NCBI GenBank assembly: GCA_013076295.1 | Contig: RQOL01000919.1 | Span: 62,001 to 126,000 of the forward strand | DNA: 64,000 bases | Direction: 5' to 3' | DNA from: Sanderia malayensis | Lineage: Eukaryota > Cnidaria > Scyphozoa > Semaeostomeae > Pelagiidae | Part shown: piece after piece, positions 12,393-22,335 of the stretch | Numbering within the stretch: the first letter of the stretch is position 1 | Layout of the letters: the number at the start of each line of letters is the position of its first letter | The notes under the pieces: model-generated | The model's database searches: none | Told to the model about the DNA's origin: nothing | What the model saw: only the letters and a program-made list of their open reading frames with translations | Program-made: the position numbers and the translations under genes

Positions 12393-12986
12393 GTTCCTAT
12401 GTACGATTCTGTAACATTTAAGAAAGCCCTATACTAATAATATGTTCACACTTGTTGCTAAGTGCAATATGCACATTAAGGAAGTAGCAAACCGTTCAAT
12501 TGATTATCTAAAATTCAGGTGCATAATTGAGGTCCTGAAAGCATGTGTTTTTTCTCTTGTTTCTCAAGGTCAATGACAAAAGATAATACAAAAATATTGG
12601 AAACCACAGGGATTGGTAAGTAACTCTTATATTGGGCTTCACTATGTGTTTTGATAAAAATTGTAGACGCCACAGTAATTGATTTGTATATGCCATTCCA
12701 ACTAAGCAGTATGAAAGTAATTTCAGTTCCTCGTTCCCAAGGATTAGTCACCATTGAGCAACTTTTAAGCTTTGGTGCATGCAACAAAATCTTCACATTC
12801 CGCTTATACCCCAAAATTCCCCCCCAAAACGTCCCAGGACTCCCTATAAACAATTAAATTTCAATATTCCGAACTATAACATCAGTTAGTCACTCTGTAA
12901 TACTATCCCATTGACAAGGCATGACTAAAATGGCAAATAACGAGGATGCAACTTGAAAAAAATTCTAAGTGTAAAAAATTTGTGGG
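12393..12986. other. Non-coding interior of the Rep-bearing element
   Basis: AT-rich, with no coding signal I can support and no terminal repeat matching the left side of the Tc1-like gene. A C run occurs near 12814-12822. Confidence 0.4.
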
Positions 12987-13230
12987 ACAATCCTTCACAA
13001 AATACATTGAGACTCGCAAAAATACAAGATAGCAGTACGTTTTTTGGCAAACGTTTGCACGAAAAATGATTCCCCAGCACTCCCTTCCCTGACTATGCAA
13101 TGTTGTCATTATTGTGGAAAGAAAACCTCATCATATCCTCAAAGAAGCTGAGAAACAACACCTAACCAACATTGATTGTTTGGGGGAGGGGAAAGACAAA
13201 GGCAGTCTCACAATTTATGTGGACGATTGT
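12987..13230 (+). repeat. Right direct terminal repeat of the Rep-bearing element
   Basis: 244 bp, nearly identical to 8698-8942. It is preceded by TTTGTGGG on its inner side and followed by the TA target duplicate and the resumed Helitron A reading frame. Confidence 0.9.
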
Positions 13231-14093
13231 AGAGTTAAAGCTGACTCTTTGAAGGAATTGCATAGGTTTCCATCTACCGTGTGAAGATATTCAAAGGACG
13301 TGGCATCTCGTTTATGGAGAAGCAATAGTCTCAGTGCGAATCTTTGCTCACATGGTTGTGGGTGAACTTGATATATTCTACCTATAACAGGCATTGTTCT
13401 CCGCTGTCTTGCTTTCCCTGTTTTGGTGTGCTCAATGAAAACATAGTGTCCAGGAATCTCGTGATAGAGATATTGGCCTGCAGCGGGGTCTTATGCATTA
13501 AATTCAAACCAAGGCGTTAGTGTGGTTTTTTCATTGATGATTTGTAATTGTTCGACCCGGCCATTATCCTGAAAGTATACGATCTGCCGATCAGGTAGAT
13601 GAACATGCAGACGTTTGATAGTGTGACTTTTCTCGTGCATGGAAAATTGGAATATTCTGTGAACAGCTTCGTGTGGTCCAATATACCGAGCGTTGATGTA
13701 TTGGCATACTTCATCGTGCTCAATATCTTGAGGTACTTGCTGCTGCTGTCCTTCAAGAAATTCCATATGTGCCATGTCTTGTCCTTTATGAATATATTTG
13801 AAAATATATTTCACGGACTTCACAGTCCTACATATTTTGAGATTAATGTGACACTGATATTTGAGTAGAAGATGGCGATTATGTGTCACAACCCATGTAT
13901 CATCTAGAAGTCGATTTTCCAGACTGACTGGGTGACGACAGCGTCGTCTGTAGAGAGGATAACCATTCGCATTGACTTGTGTTTCGGCAGTGCGATCTTT
14001 CGGAAATCGTTTCTTGCATTTGTTATTCTCCATGCAAACACATCCGGGGTTGATATCACCGCATGGTCCATGTGTCATGTGCTTCAGTACCAA
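13231..14093 (-). pseudogene. Helitron A replicase, tyrosine-motif and post-HUH region
   Basis: Reads LKHMTHGPCG, a CxC...CKKRF finger-like stretch, LDDTWVVTHNRHLLLKYQCH, and VKYIFKYIHKG, the two-tyrosine motif used to cleave and rejoin DNA in Helitrons. It ends in the linker TVDGNLCNSFKESALTL that abuts the insertion at 13231. A TAA at 13491-13493 interrupts the frame where Helitron B has CAA (Gln); the frame is otherwise open through it. Both tyrosines are still present in this copy. Confidence 0.85.
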
Positions 14094-14236
14094 CTTGTGA
14101 TATTTTGTATCCTGTGGATCTGGAATTTCAGCTGATATAAGTCGAAGGTTTCGAAGAAAAATACAACATATAAGTTCTTCACATCAAAATGCATTGTTTT
14201 TACTAAGCAATGCAACTGATGATTATATTTCGTACT

Positions 14237-14714
14237 CTATATATAAATTATTGTTATAGATGTTACCTCTTCGGGTGTTCGTGGTCTATCAGCCTCAGAG
14301 AGGAACAGAATCATGTGAGCATGTGGTAATCCTCTCTTCTGAAATTCGATGACATATACATGTGCAATAGTGTGTCCCAGGATGTGCTTGTGAAGGACAT
14401 CTTCCAGTAGTTCTTGTAGTTTCAGTTCGTGTGACAATGTCAGGCCGGTCATTTGCCTTCTGGTGTGGTAGAATGTTTTCTGAAATCTCCTTACATTTGG
14501 GATTGGCCGTCATGGTTAGGAAGATGTCAGGCTTGCCATACTTTCTTACGATGGTCATTGCATCTTGAAAGTTTTGGTACAAATTTTGTTGACTGCCTGA
14601 AAAAGATGAGGGAAGTATGACAACACGACCGACATCAATATGAAGGGGTTCGTTGGGATTGTTTGCCCTGGCCATTTGATTTTCGATTTCAGCCCTTCTG
14701 TTCGGGTGATCCAT
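14237..14714 (-). pseudogene. Helitron A HUH (Helitron_like_N) domain, frameshifted
   Basis: Contains FQDAMTIVRKYGKPDIFLTM and TANPKCKEI, typical of Helitron N-terminal domains, then the catalytic HUH element in KRGLPHAHMILFL (near 14310-14340). Both metal-binding histidines are intact, unlike Helitron B. Between RPDIVTR and ELKLQELLED this copy lacks 8 bases that Helitron B retains (about 14440), which throws the two halves out of frame. The domain would coordinate a metal ion and present the 5' end for rolling-circle cleavage. Confidence 0.85.
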
Positions 14715-14818
14715 CAGGCCTCAATAACTGTCAGCACGTAATTGCCATTGATTGTGCAAAATCCAGTTGAGCAAGCTATACCTACATACGTGTAAAAGTA
14801 AGCCAGTGTAAAAGTGCA

Positions 14819-15211
14819 TCACATTTGTCGGGGTAGTTGAATGGGATCGAGAGTTATTAATCCTCCCAAGCAACATTTGTTGAATTGCCTTCTTGAGTTG
14901 AGTTCTTCTCGGAAGTACTTCGCTTCACAGTGAATACATGTCCTGGTCATTTTCCCAAGATGATGAGGCATTGGGGAGAATTGAGGAATTTCAACAATAG
15001 GTTGATTTACTTCCCTTGCTTGATGTTCGATGGGTTGAGGGACATCATCTTGGTGTTGTGGTGGGATTTTGTCTTGCATTTCAACTTCTTCTGGTTGTAC
15101 CGCTATTTCATTCTCTTCATTCTCATTTTGAACGTTGGCTTGCAATTGCATAGCAGCAGGCAATATTTGTGAATCCTGAAATGCATTGTAATCTAAGTCA
15201 ATATAATTCAA
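14819..15211 (-). pseudogene. Helitron A N-terminal CxxC finger exon
   Basis: Gln/Glu-rich leader, then HHLGKMTRTCIHCEAKYFREE and KCCLGG: a zinc finger that precedes the HUH domain in metazoan Helitrons. The equivalent in Helitron B is at 26200-26350 with the same order. The open frame ends at 14819. The next conserved Helitron segment is not in frame, so this is an exon or fragment of the decayed replicase. Confidence 0.75.
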
Positions 15212-16245
15212 TCATGTGTTTTGAAATGCATAAAACGGAAACTTGTGAAGATATGTCTATTTAGAGATCAAAATAATTTCCTGACATGGTCCTAAGGAGA
15301 ATGACCGGTGTATTTTAAGCCAATTGTGATGGTAGTCTGTTTTACCTGATTATCATGTGGAATTGGAATGTGTTGTTGCACATTGATTTCATCAGGTTGT
15401 GCCGGCCTTTTAATTTCATTATTTCGATTTTGAATATGTGTTTGGGGTTGCATCTCCATTGGCCGTATCTGTTGGTAATGAAAATTAAATGAAGTTAGTT
15501 ATTGTAAGTTATTCTCTCTCTCTCTAGGTGCACATCATGGGAGTGGGTGGTTATGGCCTTCTACTTTCTTCGATCTTTTGCCGCAAGTAGTTATTAGTTA
15601 TTAAAAATTTTGATGTTATTACTGTGTAATTATGTAAATTGATATAAATATACATGAAAACTTAAAATACATGTCTGAAATAGGGAAATTGCATGAGGCA
15701 TTTGGGTTATGGAAAATGGAGTTGCCTAACTGTAGTTAACTTGTGTTAAGAATTTTATTTTACCTCATTGTCATTTTGAGCTTGACTTACATTAAGCATT
15801 TCCACATCTGCCGTTTGTATTGCTGCCTGACATTCATGATTACGATTCAGAAGGGGTTGCTGCAACTGCATAACCATCGGCAGTACCTGCAGATGGAAAA
15901 ATATTGATAATTTGATTGATATAATAACTGGTTTGGTTTTCATTGTCGCTAATTTTAAATAGTTGTATGATATATAGTTATCTTATTTTGAAAAGATTTG
16001 CACAAATTATTGAGTTGTGTACCTGAAGTTGAGAGTGCTGCAGGATATTGTAAGGCATTGTTTATTGGTTCTGGAACTGCTATAAGTCCATAGTGGGGAA
16101 GCATTGCAGGTAGTTGCCATTGCACATACAATGCTTTCATCGGTGGATGATCAACTGGGAGTGGTTGATATTCTGGGGCTGGCTGCTCCCTGTACCGTAT
16201 TATCAGGTGGTAAATCAACCGGATGGGGCCGTTAGTTATTTGCAC
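15212..16245 (-). pseudogene. Helitron A leader fragments
   Basis: Short minus-strand frames (15755-15943, 15955-16245 and stretches near 15360-15470) repeat a Gln/Pro-rich theme such as LQPQ, QLQQPLLNRNHE and PAPEYQPLPVDHPP. This resembles the APEYQPFPAQYP leader in Helitron B at 25940. They look like duplicated leader exons with intervening AT-rich sequence. Exon edges are not certain. Confidence 0.5.
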
Positions 16246-17300
16246 AACTTCGGCGATTTATTTTCCGTAATTTATCCCAACCCCCAAGTGCCGGTGATGC
16301 TTTTTCTGGCTTTTTTTGGCATTTTGCAAGAGGTGATACAAAAGAAAAGAAAAAAATGTGTTTTATATGCAACCCAATTTAAGTGAACATGTTAAAATTT
16401 GAAATAAGAGTGTTTTTTGTGAGCAACTGGATGGGGATGTCGTTTTGTGGTGAGCTGCAAGATAAAATAAATAATTTAAAACATAATTGTAAGAAATGTT
16501 TGGAAATACTTTTGATTGTTGAATTAAATTATTTGTTATTTTAAAGTTTGCAAGTAAAAATATTGAAACACTTCTTAATATATATATTCTATGATGTCAC
16601 GTGATGGTGGTGAAACTCTGCCTAAAACAATAGATTTGACCCAAAACAATAGGTGGAACTTGCATGGAAAATCTCCGTTTCTGGAGTAGGCAAAAGTTAT
16701 CTATTTTTGGAAGCCTATTTTAAAAGAATTTATGATTTATTCCATTAATTATTCCACTAATTGTGCTATCACGAAAAAACGACCCGGTTCGCCTTTTCCT
16801 GCAATTCGATTGGCTCTTTTCGAGCGACCAACGCGGTAGTCGATCAAATTTCGTTTTTCGTCCTCGGCTTGCAGGCGACCCATACGAATTTTTGGTCATT
16901 TTTCTTTATTCGCCCTCGGTTGCAGCAGGTACTTTTGGAGAAGACGCATGTTTTTGTTTTGCACACAAAAAGGGGCCTTTCAAAGTGTTATACGAGCTGA
17001 ATTTTCTTTATAAAGAGCTGCTAATTGTTTCAAAGACCCTGGAGAGTTGCAGGAAACAATTGGGAACACAGGTGATAGCTTTGTTTAGTATTTTGAGTTG
17101 AAATAGATTTAGTTTTTGTAGTAGGGGTTGCTTCGGCATGCTTGCAATGCGTAGGCCCAATGAAAACAAAGTCAAAGGTATGAATTTTTATAGTATGTTT
17201 TTATAGTATAGTATGTTACATACTACTCTGATGAGTGTCAGACAAAAAGCTTTAGTATTTACTATGTTTCGCTATGTTTCCGATTTTAAAAGCAATTTTG
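16246..17300. other. No supported gene
   Basis: AT-rich 16246-16750, then a somewhat GC-richer patch (16770-16960) with two overlapping short frames and no recognisable motif. No boundary of Helitron A could be fixed here. Confidence 0.4.
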
Positions 17301-17319
17301 AAGTTCTGTACCGATCAAA

Positions 17320-18020
17320 GACTGTTATAGTAGGTATAGTAGGTATAGTATGTTTTTATAGTAGGTATAGTAGGTATAGTATGTTTGTATAGTAGATATA
17401 GTATGCTTTTATAGTAGGTATAGCAGGTATGGTAGGTATAGTAGGTATAGTAGGTATAGTATGTTGTTATAGTAGGTATAGCAGGTATAGTAGGTATAGT
17501 AGGCATAGTATGTTTTATAGTAGGTATAGTAGGTATAGTATATTTTTATAGTAGGTATAGTATGTTTGTAAAGTAGGTATAGTAGGTATAGTATGTTTTT
17601 ATAATAGGTAGTAGGCATAGTATGTTTTTATAGTAGGTATGATATGGATAGTATGTTTTTATAGTAGATATAGTAGGTATAGTAGCTATAATATGTTTTG
17701 ATGGTAGGTATAGTATGTTGGTATAGTATGTAGGTATAGTAGGCAGGTATAGTAGGTATAGTATGTTGGTATAGTATGTTGGTATAGTATGTAGGTATAG
17801 TAGGTATAGTATGTTGGCATAGTATGTGGGTATAGTATGTTGGTATAGTATCTAGGTGTGTATGCATGTATGTATGTATGTATGTAGGTATGTATGTAGG
17901 TAGGTATATATTTATGTATGTAGGTATAGTAATTTACAGTGTGCATAGTAATGTATGGTATAGTATGGTATATATATTAATGTATAGTGATGTATAGTAG
18001 TATATGGTAATGTATAACAT
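17320..18020 (+). repeat. GTATAGTAG-type minisatellite with GTATGTATGTAG microsatellite
   Basis: About 700 bp of variable tandem units built from GGTATAGTA, with interspersed TATGTTTTTATAGTA and TATGTTGGTATAGTA higher-order variants. It passes into a GTATGTATGTAG run at 17858-17930. The open frames across it (Tyr/Thr/Ile/Pro repeats) are by-products of the repeat and not genes. Confidence 0.95.
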
Positions 18021-18271
18021 AATGAAATATATAAAATGGTAGAGTAGTTATGTACCTTGTAGAAAAACTGCCACTTTCAAAACAGTGATTGACAAAATAT
18101 TGTCTATATCATATTATCAATATTAATTCATAATATTTTATATATCTTTGTTTACATAATAAAGAAAGACAATCAAATAACAATCCATCAAAGAATAAAT
18201 AATATACAATAAAGTCTTTGTAGACACCCAGCAGAAACAAATACAAGATCTGTCAATGGGCGGATGAGCTT

Positions 18272-19093
18272 TTGAGCCAACGGCCATCCATACCTGGAGA
18301 GGAGATAGGCACCACCAGGTTCTATCCTTGCCTACCGAAACACAATGAAATGGCACACCAAACCCAATTCAAACCGAATCGGTCGAGGCCCGGGTTAACA
18401 ACGGCCGCGCTATCTCTTGGATCACCATGGAGGGCTAGTAGAAAATATGCTACTGGTGAGAGCACCACCAAGAAGAAAATCACAAAAGAAAATCTTGTCA
18501 TAGGAACATGGAACGTTAGATCTCTTAGTCAAAGTGGGAAAGTGGAACTTCTCGCTATGAAAATGGACCGCATGTCTTGGAATATTCTCGGCATCTCTGA
18601 AATGAGATGGAAAGACATTGGTGAAAGCTTTACTGACGATGGACACAAAGTCTGGTTCTGTGGAAACAAAAACAAGAATATAAATGGAGTAGGATTCATG
18701 GTTAATAAGAACACAAAGAAAGCTATCATGGAATGTTCTCCTGTGAACGAAAGAATAGTGGCAATTAGAATTGCAGGAACACCTTTCAACATCAGCGTAG
18801 TGCAAGTATATGCACCCACGTCTGACTGCGATGATGGGACTTTGGAGGAGTTCTATGACGATCTTGAAGAACTCCTCAGAAAAATCCCGAAGAAGGATGT
18901 GTTAATTGTACAACGAGATTGGAACACAAAAATTGGTCCTGATGCTTATCAAAACTGGAAAGGAACTGTTGGCAAATTTGGTCTTGGTGAGACAAACGAA
19001 AGAGGAGAAAAACTGTTAGAATTCGCAAGAAGAAATAACCTGATAGCTACAAATACCCTGTTTCTTCCATTCTTCACTACCAAAATAGCCTAG
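18272..19093 (+). pseudogene. LINE (RTE-like) endonuclease fragment, craniofacial-development-protein-2-like
   Basis: An AP-type endonuclease of a non-LTR retrotransposon, the enzyme that nicks target DNA for target-primed reverse transcription. Motifs: VIGTWNVRSLSQ (catalytic Asn region), GISEMRWKD (catalytic Glu), GVGFMVNK, VQVYAPTSD and VLIVQRDWNTKIG, which corresponds to the usual GDFN motif but has RDWN. It stops shortly after RRNNLIATNTLF, losing the C-terminal catalytic His block and all reverse transcriptase. This is a 3'-truncated relic; such fragments are often annotated as craniofacial development protein 2-like genes. The 5' part (RPSIPGEEIGTTRFYPCLP) appears to belong to the same element. 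Confidence 0.8.
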
Positions 19094-20218
19094 AAAATAA
19101 GATGGAGGATCTTATATGCGGGTTTTTACTGTTTCTAGATAGTTTGTAAATAGTTTGTAGTTAAGTAGTTATGTTGTTCGATAGTTTGTAGTTAAGTTAT
19201 GTACTTTGATAGTTTGTAGTTCTGTTGTTTTGTAGCTGAGTGGCCCTGATCATGTATGAATTATTCATACTAATAACAATTTACCTTTTTTCGGCCTAGC
19301 AATCAATCTCACAAATTTCTCATATTTATGCATGGTCAATGCTTTTTCCTGTTGAAATAGTTCCAAATTCAGTTCATCTTAATATTCAGTTCCATTCATA
19401 TATTATTCTTTTAATTTTAAAACCCACATATTAATTAGAGACTTACCACACAAAAAAACCAAGTAGGGACATCCTTTCCTTTTCTGTTCAGCTATCAACA
19501 CCTACAAGCAACAATAAAATTAAGGGAAACCATTAACCAAACACACAGTTTCAATTATTCAGAATACTTTCCAGGTTACAGCAATGCCAACTCATTGCTT
19601 ATAGCAGTATGAGTTAGCCCACCAGAACACAGAAGGAGAGCAGATTACCATTATTCCTATGCAACTGCTCTGAATTTGCGTTTTTGTCTTATTTCATTCA
19701 CAAAAAATAGAGTAACAAACTTACCCAGGCCTGCCATGCATATTGACTATTTTTAATGAAAGGATGCATATTCTCTTCCAGTATGTCGAAATTCTATAAT
19801 TGATAGATAACAATTAAAGTTGAACACACCATTACTCATTATAGTTTGCTTAATAGTGTTTGATTGAAAAGATTGACAAAGATCAAATTATATTATTACC
19901 ATTTATCTTATTCCTCCGATTTCATCGGCTCTCTTCATTGTCAACACTTTCTATGGAGGCCGAGGCTTCTTTTTCTTTACAGTGTAATAATAATAATTTC
20001 GCAAGTAAAATTCTGGCACGTGAGAGATCGTTACAATGTTTCCTTTGTTTCATTTGTCTTTCTTCTTTTCCTTTGTCTTCTTCTTGCAGGGACAGACGAG
20101 ACGTGCAAACGTGCCTGCCCCATAGTGTCAACGAGGCTTACATTCCACTCCAGACGCTATCGGCCACTTTTTTCAACTTGATGCATCAGAACCCTGTGAT
20201 CTTCATCAACTTGCCCAA
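19094..20218. other. Spacer with short GATAGTTTGTAGTTAAG tandem repeat
   Basis: 19130-19240 holds four or five imperfect copies of a unit of about 30 bp around GATAGTTTGTAGTTAAG. The rest, up to the ISL2EU element, is AT-rich with no coding signal I can support. Confidence 0.5.
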
Positions 20219-20220
20219 TA

Positions 20221-20485
20221 GGCCGATCCCTTTATTACGTCACGCGCGTAGATGCGCGCAATGCATTGTGGTAGTTGTATTTAAGCGTCTCTGTTGTTTT
20301 GAAAGTTCTCTGTTGTGGTCGTATGGAAGATTCGTCTAGATTCGTATTCGCTTGTCTATTTTGGTTGAATTAAAGTTGCAAACGATGGAAAATTTACGCT
20401 TATTTAATGAACAGCCTATTCCTAGTTTTATTCAAAACTCTTGCCCGGGAAATAGTGCTTTGGAAGTAGGCAACGACGAAGATTT
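20221..20485 (+). repeat. ISL2EU left TIR (contains promoter and first codons of the transposase)
   Basis: 265 bp, ending in GACGAAGATTT. It includes a CRE-like TTACGTCA, a palindromic GCGCGTAGATGCGCGC, a TATTTAAG sequence that may act as a TATA-like element about 100 bp upstream of the ATG, and the start codon at 20385. It also covers the first 33 or so codons of the transposase. Confidence 0.9.
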
Positions 20486-22040
20486 AGTTGCAAAAAGCGA
20501 TGTTGGAAATGGGAAGCTCACCTCTCCTGATGAAAGACAGAAGGTCGTCGGTGGTATAACCTGCTGTGTCCCAGAGTGTTTCAGGAACAGTTTGAGAGAT
20601 CCTGAACTTTCTTTTTACGTAATTCCCAATGGCGTGAGTAAAAGTAAACAAGAACTTCGGAAGAAATGGCTACACATGATATCTCGAAAGGATTTTTACC
20701 CAGGGCCTGGACATCGAGTGTGCTCAGAGCATTTTGTTGGGGGTAAAAAAACGTACATGAACAACGTTCCAGTCATTGTTCCCAAAAATAAAAACAAAAA
20801 GGAAAACAAAGAGAGGAAAACAGTGAAATCTAGAAACCGGACATTCGAATTAAAAAGTAGGCCCACTTCAAGCAAAATTCAAGATCAAAACGAGGAAGTC
20901 GCTGTTGAGGCCTACGACAATAACGTTGTTGGAGAGCAAGAAGAGAAGGAGAATGTCGAGAATGTCGAGAATATCAGAACCAATGAAGACAGCCTGGAAG
21001 AAAAGATTGCCAGGCTTGAATTAGAAAATTATACCCTGAAAGAAAAAAATCAACAGCTCATCCAGGAAAAAATCAGCTTAGAGGCCACTCAACATATAGA
21101 AATCTCAGTAGATATAGTAAAGAAAGATGAAAAGCTTTTCAAATTCTATACCGGGTTGCCAGACTATGAAACGTTCAAAATAATATTCGAGTCATTTGGT
21201 GAAGCAGTAAACAATTTGATTTATAAAGATTCGAACACAAATGAAAAGAAAATCAATTCACCGTCGTACATAAAAAGAGGCCCAAAAAGAACACTGAATC
21301 CGGAACAAGAATTTTTTCTTGTACTTGTGCGACTTAGGCTTGGTCTTCTGGAATATGACATTGCATATAGAGCAGGTATATCTATTAGTCAATTTTAAAG
21401 GATTTGGATTACCTGGCTTGACTTTCTACACAGCAAATTTAGAACATTCCCAATATGGCCTTCAAAAGCTACTGTTCCAAAAACTATACCAAGTTGTTTT
21501 CGAGAAACCTACCCAAGTACACGAGTTATTATCGATTGCACAGAAATTTATATGGAAAAGCCATCATCAGTGAGATCCCAAAGCTCAACCTATTCGAGTT
21601 ACAAACACCATAATACTGCCAAAGGACTAATTGGCATTACTCCTGCAGGTGCAGTATCTTTTGTGTCAGATCTCTATACAGGTAGAACAAGTGAACAAAA
21701 GGCAACTCAAAATAACCAGATATTTACGTTGCTTGAAAATGGAGATTCGGTCATGGCTGACAAAGGATTTGACATTGGGGAAGACCTGCCACAAGGTGTT
21801 CGTCTCAATATACCTCCATTTTTAAGAGGAAAGGACTATTTATCTATTCAAGAAGAGGCACAGACAAGACAAATTGCTGCTGTTAGGATTCATGTGGAGA
21901 GGGCAATATCAAGAATAAAAACTTACAGAATACTAAAAACTGTTTTACCAATTTCCATGGCTGCTAATCTTAACAAAATTTGGGTTGTATGTTCATATCT
22001 CACCAACTTTTTACCACTTTTAATTAACGATAATAAGTAG
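20385..22040 (+). pseudogene. THAP-domain DDE transposase (DDE_Tnp_4 type) with one in-frame stop
   Basis: The single frame from ATG 20385 to 22040 (551 codons) is interrupted only by TAA at 21396-21398 (codon 338), likely from a Ser codon by one change. Residues 58 to about 140 form a THAP zinc finger (CCVPEC ... VCSEHF, the C2CH pattern) for DNA binding. A coiled coil follows (LEENYTLKE-like heptads near residue 220), then a helix-turn-helix region (RGPKRTLNPEQEFFLVLVRL). The catalytic core shows Asp in VIIDCTEI, Asp in SVMADKGFDI and Glu in RIHVERAISRIK, the DDE triad. The annotated start is the ATG inside the TIR; the frame extends further upstream without an ATG. It converges on the YqaJ gene with about 300 bp between stops. 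Confidence 0.85.
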
Positions 22041-22335
22041 ATAAATTTATTGAATTTAGAGGAACCTGCACATACACATTTTTATATCAAGTTTGAGTGT
22101 CGCCTGGTGCTAAAAGTTTCTTTTTGGCATGGAAATTTTAGTGTTTGGTTCAAGAAGTTTTGGGACTGAAAATTATCAATTGTTTTTAAGTGGAGCATTT
22201 TGGATGGATATAAACGTAGATCATCGCAAAATCATGGATATAAACGTAGATCATTGCAGGTTCTTGTAAATCTCATTGTTTCTCATGTACGGTACTGTGT
22301 TATATACTGTCTCATTGTTTGTTATAAATTTTGAA

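Larger units (their letters stand above)
8699..13229. mobile_element. 4.53-kb Rep-bearing element with 244-bp direct terminal repeats and TA target duplication
   Basis: The element starts CAATCCTTCACA and ends TGTGGACGATTG, so its extreme termini form short imperfect inverted repeats. It is flanked by TA on both sides (8697-8698 and 13230-13231). Removing the element and one TA restores the Helitron A reading frame, which is direct evidence for the insertion boundaries. A 244/245-bp direct repeat sits at each end (8698-8942 and 12987-13230, about 99% identical by eye). Inside are a broken HUH-SF3 Rep gene (plus strand), a 235-bp foldback with iteron-like repeats, and a Tc1/mariner-type transposase (minus strand). 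The inner edges of the repeats are GA...TC rather than TA, so this is not simply two independent MITE insertions. Its class is unknown to me. A circular Rep element recombined into a resident 242-bp MITE, and an LTR-like element, are both possible. Confidence 0.7.
5933..16245 (-). mobile_element. Helitron A (decayed, interrupted at 8697-13231)
   Basis: A rolling-circle Helitron lies on the minus strand. Running 5' to 3' from high to low coordinates it has a Gln/Pro-rich leader with a CxxC finger (16245-14819), the HUH replicase domain (14714-14237), the post-HUH region with the tyrosine motif (14093-13231) and, after the inserted element, the PIF1 helicase (8697-6661). The downstream tail to about 5933 is nucleotide-similar to the tail of Helitron B (30780-31075), so the element extends past its helicase stop. 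I could not find the canonical TC start or CTRR end here. Several stops and frameshifts make it non-autonomous. Confidence 0.75.

Noticed and set aside
17315..17946. Several open frames rich in Tyr, Thr, Ile and Pro
   Set aside because: They are translations of the GTATAGTAG minisatellite, with no start context or domain.
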